Of a stretch of 12,165 nt of DNA, positions 12,109-12,165 are shown one piece after another; the stretch's first letter is position 1, and every line of letters starts with the position of its first letter. The notes under the pieces are model-generated. The model did not search any database and had not been told where the DNA came from. It was given only the letters and a program-made list of their open reading frames with translations. The DNA comes from Thermoprotei archaeon (GTDB taxonomy: Archaea > Thermoproteota > Thermoprotei_A > Sulfolobales > WANQ01). Position numbers and translations under genes: made by a program. The stretch is taken from positions 1 through 12,165 of the forward strand of contig JALWGO010000136.1 of the NCBI GenBank assembly GCA_027038805.1, written 5' to 3'.

Positions 12109-12165
12109 AGTATTATTCGCTTTACTCGAAGCATCTAAGAAGACAAGCTTTATCGAGTACGATTA
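12109..12165. other. right-edge sequence, nothing identified
   Basis: The last 57 bases after the decarboxylase stop hold no clear terminator. A minus-strand frame ending at a TAA near 12122 could be the tail of a convergent gene, but about 14 codons are too few to judge. Confidence 0.3.

Overview
The window looks like chromosomal DNA of a hyperthermophilic crenarchaeon, probably of the order Desulfurococcales. The signs are AT-rich DNA, many GTG and TTG starts with GGTGA or GGAGG ribosome-binding sites, archaeal TATA boxes, a 24-base CRISPR repeat ending in the crenarchaeal GAATTGAAAG handle, a subtype I-A cas operon, a VapBC pair of archaeal type and an archaeal MfnA-family decarboxylase. 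The species cannot be named from the sequence.

Layout. Bases 1-142 form the left (leader-side) flank of a CRISPR array; a minus-strand reading frame runs through it and off the window. Bases 143-1041 hold the array: 14 repeats and 13 spacers, with a decayed last repeat. Next come a small minus-strand gene of unknown function (1054-1344) and a divergent plus-strand gene for a small PH-like-domain protein (1490-1861). A 276-base gap with the csa3 promoter leads to csa3 (2138-2794), a CARF/winged-helix regulator. After a promoter with an imperfect dyad, a tightly packed plus-strand operon encodes the type I-A interference machinery: csa5, cas7 (csa2), cas5, a Cas8a-type large subunit, the cas3' helicase and the cas3'' HD nuclease (2911-9119). 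cas6 (9206-10060) follows behind its own TATA box. A minus-strand VapBC toxin-antitoxin pair (10096-10730) sits next to cas6, with a palindromic operator upstream. A GC-richer housekeeping gene, an MfnA-type aspartate/tyrosine decarboxylase (to 12108), closes the window.

How it works together. The array would be transcribed left to right. Cas6 would cut each repeat to leave an AUUGAAAG tag. Cas7, Cas5, Csa5 and Cas8a would assemble on the crRNA as a Cascade, and the separate Cas3' helicase and Cas3'' nuclease would degrade the target. Csa3 probably senses a cyclic oligoadenylate-type ligand and regulates the operon and/or the array. No cas1, cas2 or cas4 is present, so new-spacer acquisition must be supplied from elsewhere in the genome or be absent.

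No clearly new system is proven here. The less ordinary points are the two unassigned small genes between array and csa3, the dyad at the cas operon promoter, the cas6 start that lies inside its own ribosome-binding site, the antisense T-runs in every CRISPR repeat, an internal repeat in Csa5, and the VapBC pair with a multi-half-site operator beside the cas locus.
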